Source: Oscillospiraceae bacterium (GTDB lineage Bacteria; Bacillota; Clostridia; Oscillospirales; Ruminococcaceae). Taken from it: DNA of 64,000 nucleotides. The notes beneath the pieces were generated by a model, which had not been told where the DNA came from, ran no database searches, and was given only the letters and a program-made list of their open reading frames with translations. Below, in pieces: positions 14,916-24,258 of the stretch (position 1 is its first letter; the number at the start of each line of letters is the position of its first letter). The position numbers and the translations under genes were made by a program. The stretch is taken from positions 62,001-126,000 of the forward strand of contig JAJQHD010000057.1 in assembly GCA_021199855.1 (NCBI GenBank). The letters are read 5' to 3'.

Positions 14916-16571
14916 TTATTCAAAAATTTCTGACCGGATTCGATTTTTGTAGGTTATGTCCAATAATTCTACCATCAAAATGTAGGTTATTATAGCAAAA
15001 ACCACAGAAATCATGAGGGATACTGTACCTGAAAAATATGATATTATGAACTTATAGATATAAGTGGAGGAAATGCAGGAAACAGCACCCAAAACAGACG
15101 GTATTGCAACCGAGAATATAAGCTTCGGTTTTGTGCCTGTGAGCCGGTAAAGAATCACTAAAGTCGCCATGCACATAGCCATATAAGACACCACCGTCGC
15201 AAGAGCCGCTCCCGAAAGCCCCGACCGGAACATCGGAATAAAAATCATATTTAGCCCGAGCTTCAGAATCGCTCCTCCTAAGTTTATTTTAAGAGGAATA
15301 TCCGTCCGTCCGAGAGCCTGAAGCATCGAGCAGGCAGAACCGAGAACAGTCATAAACGCCGTAGATGTGGAGAGTATCGCCAGTGGCAACCACGACACCG
15401 AAACCTCTGCCATTCTTGAAGGGAAGATAAGGCTGAGAATCTGCTTCGAGTAAAGGCACAGCCCAATTCCAGCTGGAATTGAAATATAAAGCGACAGGCA
15501 GATAACTCTTCTTATCTCTTTTGAAACCGCTTCTTTGTTGCCTCGTGCGTTGTTCTCGGAAACCGACGGGAACGCACTTCTCCCAAAAACAGCGCATAGC
15601 GACGGCGCAAGAGTGAATATCGACATCGAAAGCCCGGAAAACGACCCGTAAAGAAAGCTCGGCAAATCTTTAAGGCTCACTCCACTTTCAATAACCACAG
15701 CATACTCGCTGACATAAAGCTCCGGGTTATCACGAAGGCTTCTCCCAATCAGCATCACAATCGTCGACAAATCAATGGTCCCGAGCAAGCTCGACACTAC
15801 CGAAGCCAGGGAAATCGGCGCACAAAGCTTCACCAGCCGTCTGATGATTTCAATCTGTTCGGCTCTTTCCGGTTTTTCACAAATAACCGTCTTGTCTCTG
15901 TGAATTCTTCCGAAAATAATCAGACTGAGCATTCCTGCCAGGTCCGCCGCCGCAGTTCCCAGAACAGCCGCACAGGCGATAACCGGCAAAGCGATTTCGA
16001 TTGCCTCTGCCTCAGTGGAGCAGTAAACTCCGAAAATCGCTTCTCCCGACTCAAACAGCCCCAGAGCATAGCTCCTAACCGCCATCGACAGTCTGAGTCC
16101 GACTATGAGCTTGACAATCGCATCGACCGTCTGCGACACCGACGACGGCGTCATATCTCCCAAGCCCTCATAGTATCCCCGAAGAATCGCCGTGACTGTC
16201 CCCAGGAACACGCAGGGCGAAATCGCCATAATCGACAGCTTCGCCTCCGGAATCCCAATGAGCCTCTCAGCTACAAAATCCGCAAACAGCAGGGGAATCA
16301 GCGTCAGAACAAGTCCGATGGCTCCAAAGAACCAGACCGAAAGCCTTCTTATGAGTAGCATCCGCCTCTTGTTTCCAAAAGCCGAGCTCTCCGAAACCAT
16401 CTGAGCGACAGCTATTGACAGACTTCCCGCACACAGCGAGTATAACGGCATAAATACTGCATATGCTCCCGAATAATATCCCATTCCGATACCGCCCAAG
16501 AGATTTGTAAGCGGAATTTTTAAAAGAAGCCCTGCCGCCCTTGAAATAACGACAGAGATTAATAGCACCAT
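14916..16571 (-). CDS. Polysaccharide/lipid flippase, SpoVB/MurJ (MOP) superfamily
   Basis: A 551-residue integral membrane protein with about 14 hydrophobic segments. The N-terminus reads ISRAAGLLLKIPLTNLLGGIGMGYYSGAYAVFMP, the hallmark of the SpoVB-like branch of lipid II/polysaccharide flippases. It probably translocates an undecaprenyl-linked intermediate; whether peptidoglycan or another polymer is not decidable. The start is doubtful. The sequence before the ATG at 16571 still looks coding (KKTALAGS-like residues), but no ATG, GTG or TTG occurs in frame between it and the stop at 16641-16643, and there is only a weak GGGG site. A terminator-like hairpin lies just upstream (16612-16658). 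Confidence 0.85.
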   Translation of the reverse strand: MVLLISVVISRAAGLLLKIPLTNLLGGIGMGYYSGAYAVFMPLYSLCAGSLSIAVAQMVSESSAFGNKRRMLLIRRLSVWFFGAIGLVLTLIPLLFADFVAERLIGIPEAKLSIMAISPCVFLGTVTAILRGYYEGLGDMTPSSVSQTVDAIVKLIVGLRLSMAVRSYALGLFESGEAIFGVYCSTEAEAIEIALPVIACAAVLGTAAADLAGMLSLIIFGRIHRDKTVICEKPERAEQIEIIRRLVKLCAPISLASVVSSLLGTIDLSTIVMLIGRSLRDNPELYVSEYAVVIESGVSLKDLPSFLYGSFSGLSMSIFTLAPSLCAVFGRSAFPSVSENNARGNKEAVSKEIRRVICLSLYISIPAGIGLCLYSKQILSLIFPSRMAEVSVSWLPLAILSTSTAFMTVLGSACSMLQALGRTDIPLKINLGGAILKLGLNMIFIPMFRSGLSGAALATVVSYMAMCMATLVILYRLTGTKPKLIFSVAIPSVLGAVSCISSTYIYKFIISYFSGTVSLMISVVFAIITYILMVELLDITYKNRIRSEIFE

Positions 16572-16600
16572 AGACCCCGCAAGCGCGGTTTTCTTTCTTG

Positions 16601-16658
16601 CCGTAAAATAACACCCTTTCCCATAAACTCTGGTACAAGTTTATTTTGGAAAAGGGTG
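16601..16658 (-). terminator. Hairpin after the YwaF-like gene, probable terminator or attenuator
   Basis: Arms CACCCTTTCCCATAAAC (16612-16628) and GTTTAT...GGAAAAGGGTG (16639-16658) form an interrupted stem of about 16 bp, followed on the minus strand by TTATTTT. It lies 10 nt after the upstream stop codon and 40 nt before the flippase ATG. Confidence 0.6.
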
Positions 16659-16667
16659 AGTTATTCA

Positions 16668-17447
16668 TTATTCCGTCTTTTTCGGCTTTTTCGGCTTTTT
16701 CAGATACGGTATATACAGAATCGTGATAACAACCGCCGACGCAACCACAATTGCCAGGAAGTAGAGCCGCCACTGATTTATATTGGTAAATGTCATCATC
16801 CAGTCCTGACTTCCAGTGACAAAGTAGTTAGTGGCGAAGTCAACGCTTATAAGCTCGCCATCGACGTATGTAGGTGAAGCGCAGAGCGAATTGATGTAGA
16901 TGGACGAGAACCCTATGGCATAGAAGATTCCCATAGTGGTCGCATATTGCCTTCTCTCAAGTTCAACCTGTTTTGACAATGGAATGTATATGCCAAGTGT
17001 CAGGAGCATCGTGTGGTACAGGAAAAACTGATACCCAAGAGGATGCGTGAACGCTTGGTCGGAGGTGATGCTGAAGGTGAATATAGTCGGGAGAGCTATT
17101 GCACCTATAGCACCCGCGACGCAGGTCGGGTACATATACCCTAAAACCGTTTTCCTCAGTTTCTCGTTGCTTGTGAGCCTTGCTATAAAAATAAAGATAA
17201 TCTGAATCGAACATAGGTTGAAAGGGAGCTGGTTGAGTTCTAAGTATGGCGTCATCATCGACCTGTCACTTGACGGGACGAGTTTTATCATACTCAGCAC
17301 CTTTGTAACTTCCGAAAGCACGCATATAACACAGCATACTGTCAGAACATCTTTGATTGCCGGCTTCTTCTTTGCAAGATACACAAGTGCCGCTGTAATC
17401 AGGACACAGCATATTCCTATCCATATAAAGTGATTGAGTGAGAACAT
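16668..17447 (-). CDS. YwaF/TIGR02206-family membrane protein
   Basis: A 259-residue protein with seven hydrophobic segments. It contains ELNQLPFNLCSIQIIF and HPLGYQFFLYHTMLLTLGIYIPL, the acidic and histidine-containing motifs of the YwaF (TIGR02206, TMEM164-related) family, and ends in a Lys/Pro tail (KKPKKPKKTE). Function is unknown; the family is proposed to act on lipids, but I would not assign that here. The start at 17447 is taken because homologues begin near the first helix and AAAGGA is 11 nt upstream. It is separated from the topoisomerase gene by 34 nt and ends before a terminator-like hairpin. Confidence 0.75.
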   Translation of the reverse strand: MFSLNHFIWIGICCVLITAALVYLAKKKPAIKDVLTVCCVICVLSEVTKVLSMIKLVPSSDRSMMTPYLELNQLPFNLCSIQIIFIFIARLTSNEKLRKTVLGYMYPTCVAGAIGAIALPTIFTFSITSDQAFTHPLGYQFFLYHTMLLTLGIYIPLSKQVELERRQYATTMGIFYAIGFSSIYINSLCASPTYVDGELISVDFATNYFVTGSQDWMMTFTNINQWRLYFLAIVVASAVVITILYIPYLKKPKKPKKTE

Positions 17448-17481
17448 TTGCGAGGGATTCCTTTCAGTGTTGCGACAGGGG

Positions 17482-19728
17482 TTAAAGGGTGTACTGGTTC
17501 GGGTCTTCAAGGTCTTTTGCGAATGGTCCTGCCGCCGGCAGTGTTTTTGTGCGGTACTTCGAGAGCTCCTTAGCCTTCTCTTCTGAAACGATAACCGCCG
17601 AATCGACAGTGCTTCCTTTGGCTTTGAGAGCCATAGCCTGAACGCCGATGGTGTTCTTCGTCGCCTTCGGAAGAATCATTCCGGTATTGAAGAGAATCGC
17701 TCTGCCGTTCGAGGAGCGAAGCATAACGTCAGCGCCTTCGCCGACATCGAGCATTTCGACAAGCTCTTCCTTGTCGGAATAAGCATTTTGTAGCATCTTT
17801 CTGTTGGTCTTCGTCTGGTAAGATTCAAGAGGAACTTTTGCAACCTTGCCGTTCTTGTAGATGAATAACAGGCATCCTGAGTAATTCTGAGTTACCGCCA
17901 TCCTAACAACAGTCTCACCTTCCGAGAATTTGAGTGCGACGGGAATGTAGTCACCGAGCAGGCTCGCCTTTGAATCACTGAATTGCGCCACTTTCGTCTT
18001 ATATACGTTGTGCATATTTGTGAAGAAGAGAAGCTCAGCAGAATTTGTCGTGTCGAACTCCTGCATCATGATGTCGTTCTCTTTTACCTTCTGCTCGCCG
18101 GACATCCGGAGTGACTGCGGAGTGATTTTCTTGAAGTAGCCTTCACGTGTTAAGAATACTCTGCAGGGATAGTCTGCGACGGTCTTCTCCTCCTTCGGAA
18201 GAGGATCGTCGGAAACGTAGATAATCTCTGTTCTTCTCGGCTGACCGTACTTTTCGGCAACACGCTTGAGCTCGTCGATGATGATGAGCTTTACTTTTCG
18301 CTCAGAACCCAAAATTCCGTTCAGCTCGTCAATCTCAGCCTTCAACTGCTCGACATCAGCTAATCGATTTAAGATAAACTCCCGGTTCAGATGCCTGAGC
18401 TTTATCTCCGCAACATATTCCGCCTGAATCTCATCGATCGAGAATCCAATCATCAAGTTCGGGACAACGTCCGATTCTTCCTCGGTTTCCCTTACAATCT
18501 TTATTGCTTTGTCGATGTCAAGAAGTATCTTCTCGAGACCTTCGAGTAAATGCAATCTCTCGTTCTTTTTCTTCAAATCGAATGCTGTTCTTCTCTTGAC
18601 GCATTCGACTCTGAACTTAATCCATTCTCTTATAATGTCGTTGACGCCGAGTACTTTCGGGTAGCCGTTGACAAGGATATTGAAGTTCGCCGAGTAGTTG
18701 TCCTGTAAAGGTGTCTTCTGATAAAGCTTCTTCATGAGAAGGTCGGGATCTGTCCCGCGCTTGACGTCAATGGCAATCTTCAAGCCATCGAGGTCGGTTT
18801 CGTCTCGAATATAGGTGATTTCCTTCATGCCGTTCTTGGCAAGATCAATTACCTTCTCGATGATAGCTTCAACCGTAGTCGTAGGCGGAATCTCGGTGAT
18901 TTCGATGCAACCAGCTTCTTTGTCGAAGCTGTATTTAGCTCTTACTTTTACAGAGCCGCGCCCGGTGTCGAAAATCTGCCTGAGCTTGTCCGGCTCGTTA
19001 ATCATATATCCTCTGCCGGGGAAGTCGGGACCTTTCATGACTTCCAAAGCATCAAAATCCGGGTCTCTTATGATATTTATGGTAGCCTCGCAAAGCTCCC
19101 TTAAATTGAACGGGCAGACCGAGCTCGCCATCGAAACGCCGATGCCGACGTTTGAATTTACAAGTATAGAAGGGAAGGTGACCGGCAGAAGCTCCGGCTC
19201 GAGCATTGTGTTGTCGTAGTTTGGAACAAAGTTGACGGTGTCCTTGTCAATATCCCCGAAAAGCTCGTTACAAATCGGTTCAAGCTTCGCTTCAGTATAT
19301 CTCGGAGCCGCAAAAGCCATGTCGCTTGAATACGCCTTGCCGAAGTTACCTTTCGAGTCAATATACGGGTGCAAAAGTGCCTCGTTTCCACGTGCTAATC
19401 TGACCATCGTCTCATAGATAGCCTGGTCGCCGTGAGGGTTCAGTTTCATCGTCTGTCCGACAATGTTTGCAGACTTCGTCCTGGGACCTGTCAGAAGCCC
19501 CATCTTGTACATTGTATAGAGAAGCTTGCGGTGAGAGGGCTTGAAGCCGTCGATTTCGGGAAAAGCTCTCGAAACGATGACACTCATCGCATAGGGCATA
19601 TAGTTCTTTTCAAGCGTGACGGTTATCGGCTCGTCAACAACCGTTCCTGCTCCACTGATATAGGCATCACGCTGTCTTTCCGTAAGCTTGACCGGCTTGT
19701 CTTCGGCTGGCTTTTTCTTTCTTGGCAT
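17482..19728 (-). CDS. Type II DNA topoisomerase subunit A (ParC/GyrA-like, divergent)
   Basis: A 748-residue breakage-reunion subunit. The catalytic tyrosine is in FAAPRYTE (Y144), preceded by the helix segment GFKPSHRKLLYTMYKMGLL and NPHGDQAIYETMVRLA. The tower and coiled-coil gate follow. The C-terminal region forms beta-pinwheel blades but lacks the GyrA box (QRRGGKG-type), so it is closer to topoisomerase IV than to gyrase. It cuts and reseals DNA in ATP-dependent strand passage. It is 14 nt downstream of its ATPase partner. Clostridia often carry such a pair besides gyrA/gyrB; whether its main task is decatenation is not known. Confidence 0.9.
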   Translation of the reverse strand: MPRKKKPAEDKPVKLTERQRDAYISGAGTVVDEPITVTLEKNYMPYAMSVIVSRAFPEIDGFKPSHRKLLYTMYKMGLLTGPRTKSANIVGQTMKLNPHGDQAIYETMVRLARGNEALLHPYIDSKGNFGKAYSSDMAFAAPRYTEAKLEPICNELFGDIDKDTVNFVPNYDNTMLEPELLPVTFPSILVNSNVGIGVSMASSVCPFNLRELCEATINIIRDPDFDALEVMKGPDFPGRGYMINEPDKLRQIFDTGRGSVKVRAKYSFDKEAGCIEITEIPPTTTVEAIIEKVIDLAKNGMKEITYIRDETDLDGLKIAIDVKRGTDPDLLMKKLYQKTPLQDNYSANFNILVNGYPKVLGVNDIIREWIKFRVECVKRRTAFDLKKKNERLHLLEGLEKILLDIDKAIKIVRETEEESDVVPNLMIGFSIDEIQAEYVAEIKLRHLNREFILNRLADVEQLKAEIDELNGILGSERKVKLIIIDELKRVAEKYGQPRRTEIIYVSDDPLPKEEKTVADYPCRVFLTREGYFKKITPQSLRMSGEQKVKENDIMMQEFDTTNSAELLFFTNMHNVYKTKVAQFSDSKASLLGDYIPVALKFSEGETVVRMAVTQNYSGCLLFIYKNGKVAKVPLESYQTKTNRKMLQNAYSDKEELVEMLDVGEGADVMLRSSNGRAILFNTGMILPKATKNTIGVQAMALKAKGSTVDSAVIVSEEKAKELSKYRTKTLPAAGPFAKDLEDPNQYTL

Positions 19729-19742
19729 TTTCTCTCACCTCT

Positions 19743-21722
19743 TTAGCTTATATCAGCCATTTCAAGATAATCGTGACCATTGTTATTGATAAATTCTTTT
19801 CTAGCGGCAAGATTGTCTCCGAGTAACATATCAAACATAAACTTCGTGTGCTCCGCATCGTCGGGCGACACCTGAATCAGTCTTCTGGTCTCAGGATTCA
19901 TGGTCGTTAAGGACATCATATCCGGCTCGTTTTCACCAAGTCCTTTTGAGCGCTGGATGGTGAACTTCTTGTCGCCAATCATACTCATGATTTCAGCTCG
20001 CTCGCTCTCGTCGTAGGCAAAATAGGTTCTGTCTTTTGTATTTATCTCATACAGCGGTGACTCCGCAATGAAAACATATCCCTTTTCAATAAGAGTAGGG
20101 CAGAGGGTGTAAATCATCGTGAGTACAAGTGTTCTTATCTGGAATCCGTCATAGTCAGCATCGGTGCAGATTATAACTTTATTCCATCGGAGATTATTGA
20201 TATTAAACGAAGACAAATCCTTGTTTTTGGCGCTCTTGATTTCAACTCCGCAACCCAAGACTTTCATCAAATCCGTGATAATCTCACTCTCAAAAATCTT
20301 GTTGTAGCTGGCTTTGAGACAGTTGAGAATCTTTCCTCGAATCGGGATAACCGCCTGGAACTCCGCATTTCTTGCAAGCTTGACAGAACCGAGTGCCGAA
20401 TCGCCTTCCACAATATAGAGCTCACGCCTCGAAATATCCTTCGTTCTGCAATCGACGAACTTTTTAACCATGTTCGCCATGTCAAGTTTTTCGGCATAGA
20501 GCTTCTTCGTATTAATTCTCGTCTTCTCAGCGCTTTCACGTGAGCGTTTGTTTATGAGAACCTGGTCGCAAATCTTCTGTGCATCATCCGGCTTCTCGAT
20601 AAAGTAGACTTCAAGCTGGTGCTTTAAGAACGCAACCGCCGCATCATATATAAATCTGTTGTTGATAGCCTTCTTGGTCTGGTTTTCATAGGAGGTCTGC
20701 GTCGAGAATGAGCTCGAAACCATGACAAGGCAGTCCTCAATGTCGGTGAACTGAATCTTCGCCTCGTTTTTGAGGTACTTGTTGTTATTTTTCAGATAAG
20801 TGTCGATGTAGGAAGTGAACGCCTGCCGGACAGCCTTCTCTGTCGAACCGCCATATTCTAGGAAGCTCGAATTGTGGAAGTACTCCGCCTGCTTGATGGT
20901 CTTCGAGAACACAAATGCAAAGTTATACTTTACTTTGTACTCGTTCATGTCTTCTCTGTCCTTGCCTTTTCGCTCGGCAGACCAGAGCTGTGGAGTTGTC
21001 AGAGCTTCATCCCCGACAATCTCGGTAACGTAGTCAAGAATTCCGTTCTCGTATAGATACTCCTCCTGTGAGAAACCGCCCTCCTCGTCCTGGTATCGGA
21101 GGACAAAAGTGATTCCAGGGTTGACGATAGACTGCTTCTTCAGAACATCGGTGAAATACTCTTTTTCGATTACAATATCGGTGAAAACGTCCAAATCAGG
21201 CTTCCATCTTGTCCTGGTGCCGGTTTTGCGGGTGGAGACCTTCTCTTTCTTGAGCCCACCGACGTTTTCGCCCTTCTCAAAGTGCAGGTTGTACTTGTAA
21301 CCGTCCCTCAGAACCTCGACATCCATATATTCGGAGGAATACTGCGTGGCGCATGCGCCCAAACCGTTTAAGCCGAGGGAGTATTCATAGTTTTCGCCGG
21401 AGACGTTGTCATACTTGCCGCCAGCGTAGAGTTCGCAATAGACAAGCTCCCAGTTATAGCGGTTCTCACTCTTGTTGAAGTCAACCGGACAACCTCTGCC
21501 CATGTCCTCAACCTCAATCGAGAAATCGTTATATCTGGTGACGGTAATCTTCGAGCCGTAGCCTTCTCTCGCTTCGTCTATGGAGTTTGAAATTATCTCA
21601 AAAACAGAGTGCTTGCAACCCTCCAGCCCATCCGAGCCGAAGATAACAGCAGGTCTTTTCCTTACTCTGTCCGCTCCCTTCAGAGAGTGAATCGCTTCGT
21701 TTCCGTAATCCTTCTTAGGCAT
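19743..21722 (-). CDS. Type II DNA topoisomerase subunit B (ParE/GyrB-like, divergent)
   Basis: A 659-residue ATPase subunit. The GHKL domain shows ISNSIDEAREGYG, EDMGRGCPVDF and GLNGLGACATQYSS. The TOPRIM domain has LYIVEGDSALGS and TDADYDGFQIRTL. Both differ from ordinary GyrB/ParE (EGDSAGGSAK, TDADVDGAHIRTL), and the segment between the GHKL motifs (NRYNWELVYCELYAGGKYDN) is also unusual. The start at 21722 follows GGAGGG by 5 nt. It is transcribed with the A subunit from a promoter buried in the preceding terminator (21778-21807). Confidence 0.9.
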   Translation of the reverse strand: MPKKDYGNEAIHSLKGADRVRKRPAVIFGSDGLEGCKHSVFEIISNSIDEAREGYGSKITVTRYNDFSIEVEDMGRGCPVDFNKSENRYNWELVYCELYAGGKYDNVSGENYEYSLGLNGLGACATQYSSEYMDVEVLRDGYKYNLHFEKGENVGGLKKEKVSTRKTGTRTRWKPDLDVFTDIVIEKEYFTDVLKKQSIVNPGITFVLRYQDEEGGFSQEEYLYENGILDYVTEIVGDEALTTPQLWSAERKGKDREDMNEYKVKYNFAFVFSKTIKQAEYFHNSSFLEYGGSTEKAVRQAFTSYIDTYLKNNNKYLKNEAKIQFTDIEDCLVMVSSSFSTQTSYENQTKKAINNRFIYDAAVAFLKHQLEVYFIEKPDDAQKICDQVLINKRSRESAEKTRINTKKLYAEKLDMANMVKKFVDCRTKDISRRELYIVEGDSALGSVKLARNAEFQAVIPIRGKILNCLKASYNKIFESEIITDLMKVLGCGVEIKSAKNKDLSSFNINNLRWNKVIICTDADYDGFQIRTLVLTMIYTLCPTLIEKGYVFIAESPLYEINTKDRTYFAYDESERAEIMSMIGDKKFTIQRSKGLGENEPDMMSLTTMNPETRRLIQVSPDDAEHTKFMFDMLLGDNLAARKEFINNNGHDYLEMADIS

Positions 21723-21777
21723 TATATCCCTCCGCAAATCTTGCGTCAAAATTGTATACTGAGCACAATATGTTGAT

Positions 21778-21807
21778 ATTATATCACAAAAAAGGCTCCC
21801 TTGTCAA
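21778..21807 (-). promoter_or_regulatory. Promoter of the topoisomerase pair
   Basis: Minus-strand TTGACA (21802-21807), 18-nt spacer, TATAAT with upstream TG (21778-21783). The -35 hexamer lies in the loop of the terminator at 21787-21816. Confidence 0.75.
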
Positions 21808-21816
21808 GGAAGCCTT
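21787..21816 (-). terminator. Terminator of the sigma/anti-sigma operon
   Basis: Stem AAGGCT-CC / GG-AGCCTT (21792-21816) followed on the minus strand by TTTTTTG, just after the stop codon of the 647-residue membrane protein. Confidence 0.75.
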
Positions 21817-21827
21817 GTAAATAGTCA

Positions 21828-23771
21828 TCAGCCGCTAACCACAATCTTAGTAAGCACCCCATACTCAACGGTAAGCGTCACCGTCCCAAAATCGCTCTTG
21901 ACTGTTATGACGCAGTCATCGCTAAGATTTCGTTCGGTTATGAGCTGAGTGGAGGTCGAGAGCTTTTCCTTGACTGTATCAAGGGAATCTCCGACCGAAA
22001 TGCCTCTGAACTTGATGTCAAGCGGGCATCCGGAGCTAGTAATCTCAATCTCGGTTACACCGCCGGTGAACGGCGTTTCAGAAGAGAAGGTGAGGTGACC
22101 GCCAACGAACATCGCAGTTGAATTGCCATCGCCGATTGAAGTCCCTGTCGTGGAGCTCTGGTAAAGCTCACCGAGTCTTTCGGCAGACGCGCTGTCGTTC
22201 ATCGAGATTGATTCGCCAGCCGCAGTCAGAACAAAGTAGCTTGTTGAGGAGCCAGCACTCAGGTTGAGCGCTGATTTAGCCTCACTCACTGTTTCCTCCT
22301 CTTCGGTGTCGCTTGTAGACGAAGTGGTGGTAAATATGCCATATGAAGCAAGTCCCATGCTGTACTGAGAAATTTTTTCAAGGTCGGCGATGTTGTAGTT
22401 CTCGCCGGTTACCTTACGCCTTATATATCTCGTCAGCTCTCTTGCGGAAGCCTTGTGGACGTAGATGGCGGGGTTGTTCGAGGTGGTTGTGTAGTATTCT
22501 CTCTCGTCGTCAAGAATACCCATATCGGTACTGCCCGGGTTGACGTTTTCATAAACTCTGTGGTAGACGATGTCGACGCCGTTCAGGGTGTAAGCATCGT
22601 AGATGAGCTCGTCAACAACCGTAATGCAACCGTTATCGCCCAGGATGAGGGAAACGATAAGGTCGTCTCCGACTTCATATGTCGGCATACCTTCGAGCTG
22701 GTAGTCCTCAGTTCCCTTAATCCAGACGTAGATGTCGATGTCGCAGGAAACAGCATTGAGATAGTCATAGCTGATATTCGCGCTGTAGAGAGTGTAGCCG
22801 CCAGTAGAAGGCGAGGGAACACCACTTGCATCCGGAGTACCAGTTATCGTAATCCAGACTAAACTTACGCCGATAGTCTCAGATTCGTCGCCCATCTGAT
22901 TGTAGAGAACATCATAGAAGTTAGAAGCAGTTCCGTAATCGGTGGTTATCGTAGGAAGAACTGAGTTCGAAGATGTCGTGCTTGATTCGTCATATCCTTC
23001 AATTGGTTCATCACCGACACTATAGTAGCTTTCAATTGCCCCATCATTTCCTGAATCTTCAACCGGCTCTTCAATTTCGGCATCCGAATCTCCGAAAGCT
23101 GATTCATTTGGACCCGCCTCGCCTGACAATGTCGTGAAGCTTGTGTAGACATTTGCTGTGTTTGAAGCGTTCGTGTTGCTTCCGCCTAAAACATAGTCCT
23201 CAGTGTTGTAGTCTCCGTCATAGTCGTCGGGAGTATATGAGCTTCCCGAAGTCGGAGTAGCAGTGAGTATGGTTTCGGCTTCTGCGTCCTCTTCGTATTC
23301 GGTATCGGAGCCCTCCGGGAGATCAATGTCTGCATCTTCAACAGATATAGCATCGACTTCTTCACTGCCATCAACCGTCTCATCCGCAACTTCAATATCC
23401 TCTTCGGTATCGACTTCCCAGGAAGTGTCGGTGTCGTAGGTTTCGTCCAACGATTCCTCCATGATATCTTCGGTGCTTGCTGAATCTGAGCTTCTCGAAA
23501 CCGTCGAGAAGACACTCGACATGATTGACGCGCCGCCCACAATCGATATAGCGGCAACCAGGCACGCGGCAATCGCAACATACCGGTAGACCTTCATCTG
23601 CTTGTAGATTTTTCCCGATTTCGTTTCAGTAATCTCGGGAGCAGATTCTTCCTGATTCTCGACCTTGTCAAGTCCAGCTTCAGCAATGCACTGTTCCTTA
23701 AGCTTCGCCTTGAAATCCTCACTGAGAGTCAGGCGGCTTAATTCGTTTTTATAGTCTTCAGATAATTTCAT
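21828..23771 (-). CDS. Single-pass membrane protein, probable anti-sigma partner
   Basis: A 647-residue protein. A cytoplasmic N-terminus (1-65) begins MKLSEDYKNELSRLTLSEDFKAKL, followed by one transmembrane helix (about 70-92). A long Ser/Thr/Glu/Asp-rich spacer extends to about residue 290 with many Asp and Glu. The C-terminal extracellular region has LGELYQSSTT and DSLDTVKEKLSTS stretches. No family is recognised with certainty. The gene overlaps the ECF sigma gene by 14 nt, the usual position of an anti-sigma factor, and the short helical N-terminus could be the sigma-binding part. The alternative TTG start at 23780 has a site only 3 nt away. Adhesion or signal sensing outside the cell is inferred from architecture only. 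Confidence 0.7.
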   Translation of the reverse strand: MKLSEDYKNELSRLTLSEDFKAKLKEQCIAEAGLDKVENQEESAPEITETKSGKIYKQMKVYRYVAIAACLVAAISIVGGASIMSSVFSTVSRSSDSASTEDIMEESLDETYDTDTSWEVDTEEDIEVADETVDGSEEVDAISVEDADIDLPEGSDTEYEEDAEAETILTATPTSGSSYTPDDYDGDYNTEDYVLGGSNTNASNTANVYTSFTTLSGEAGPNESAFGDSDAEIEEPVEDSGNDGAIESYYSVGDEPIEGYDESSTTSSNSVLPTITTDYGTASNFYDVLYNQMGDESETIGVSLVWITITGTPDASGVPSPSTGGYTLYSANISYDYLNAVSCDIDIYVWIKGTEDYQLEGMPTYEVGDDLIVSLILGDNGCITVVDELIYDAYTLNGVDIVYHRVYENVNPGSTDMGILDDEREYYTTTSNNPAIYVHKASARELTRYIRRKVTGENYNIADLEKISQYSMGLASYGIFTTTSSTSDTEEEETVSEAKSALNLSAGSSTSYFVLTAAGESISMNDSASAERLGELYQSSTTGTSIGDGNSTAMFVGGHLTFSSETPFTGGVTEIEITSSGCPLDIKFRGISVGDSLDTVKEKLSTSTQLITERNLSDDCVITVKSDFGTVTLTVEYGVLTKIVVSG

Positions 23772-24258
23772 CTTCGCCAAACTCTCCTTTCAGCATTTCT
23801 CCAAGTTTCTTTCTTCCGCGCATGAGAAGAGAAAGCACCGTGTTCTGATTGGTACCTGTAATCTCGGCAATCTCTTTGGTGGGATATCCCTCAAAGTAAT
23901 AGAGATAAATCGGTGTCCGGTATTTCTCCGGAAGCTCTCTCACCGCGTTTAAAACCGAACTCTCATGAGCGTATTCGTCTGTCGCGGGAATTGTCTCGGA
24001 CAGCTCGACGCTCGGATGAGTGTAGGCTTTTCTGTTGTAGTTTTTACACATATTGATTGTTACCCTAAGAATCCACGCCTTCTCGTGCTCCTCCGATTCA
24101 AAATCGGGGAGTGAGCGGCATAGCTTCAGAAATACCTCCTGCACGATATCTTTGGCATAGTGTGTGTCGGTTAGCGCATGGAACGCCGTCCTGTAAACCA
24201 TGTCCGAATACCTATCGACCACAGAAGCTATGTACACGTTTACATCCTTCTTTGGCAT
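23758..24258 (-). CDS. ECF-type RNA polymerase sigma factor
   Basis: A 166-residue sigma-70 family protein with region 2 (DRYSDMVYRTAFHALTDTHYAKDIVQEVFLK, core binding and -10 recognition) and region 4 (LPEKYRTPIYLYYFEGYPTKEIAEITG helix-turn-helix). Region 3 is absent, as in ECF sigma factors. The start at 24258 (MPKKDVNVY) follows GGAAAAGAAA; a longer reading from 24315 adds 19 residues that fit no sigma factor. It overlaps the gene for its probable membrane-bound regulator. Its regulon and signal are unknown. Confidence 0.88.
   Translation of the reverse strand: MPKKDVNVYIASVVDRYSDMVYRTAFHALTDTHYAKDIVQEVFLKLCRSLPDFESEEHEKAWILRVTINMCKNYNRKAYTHPSVELSETIPATDEYAHESSVLNAVRELPEKYRTPIYLYYFEGYPTKEIAEITGTNQNTVLSLLMRGRKKLGEMLKGEFGEDEII

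Noticed and set aside
16267..16773. 168-codon minus frame across the flippase/YwaF junction
   Set aside because: It overlaps two real membrane-protein genes in another frame and its product has no plausible domain; it only raises the start question for the flippase.
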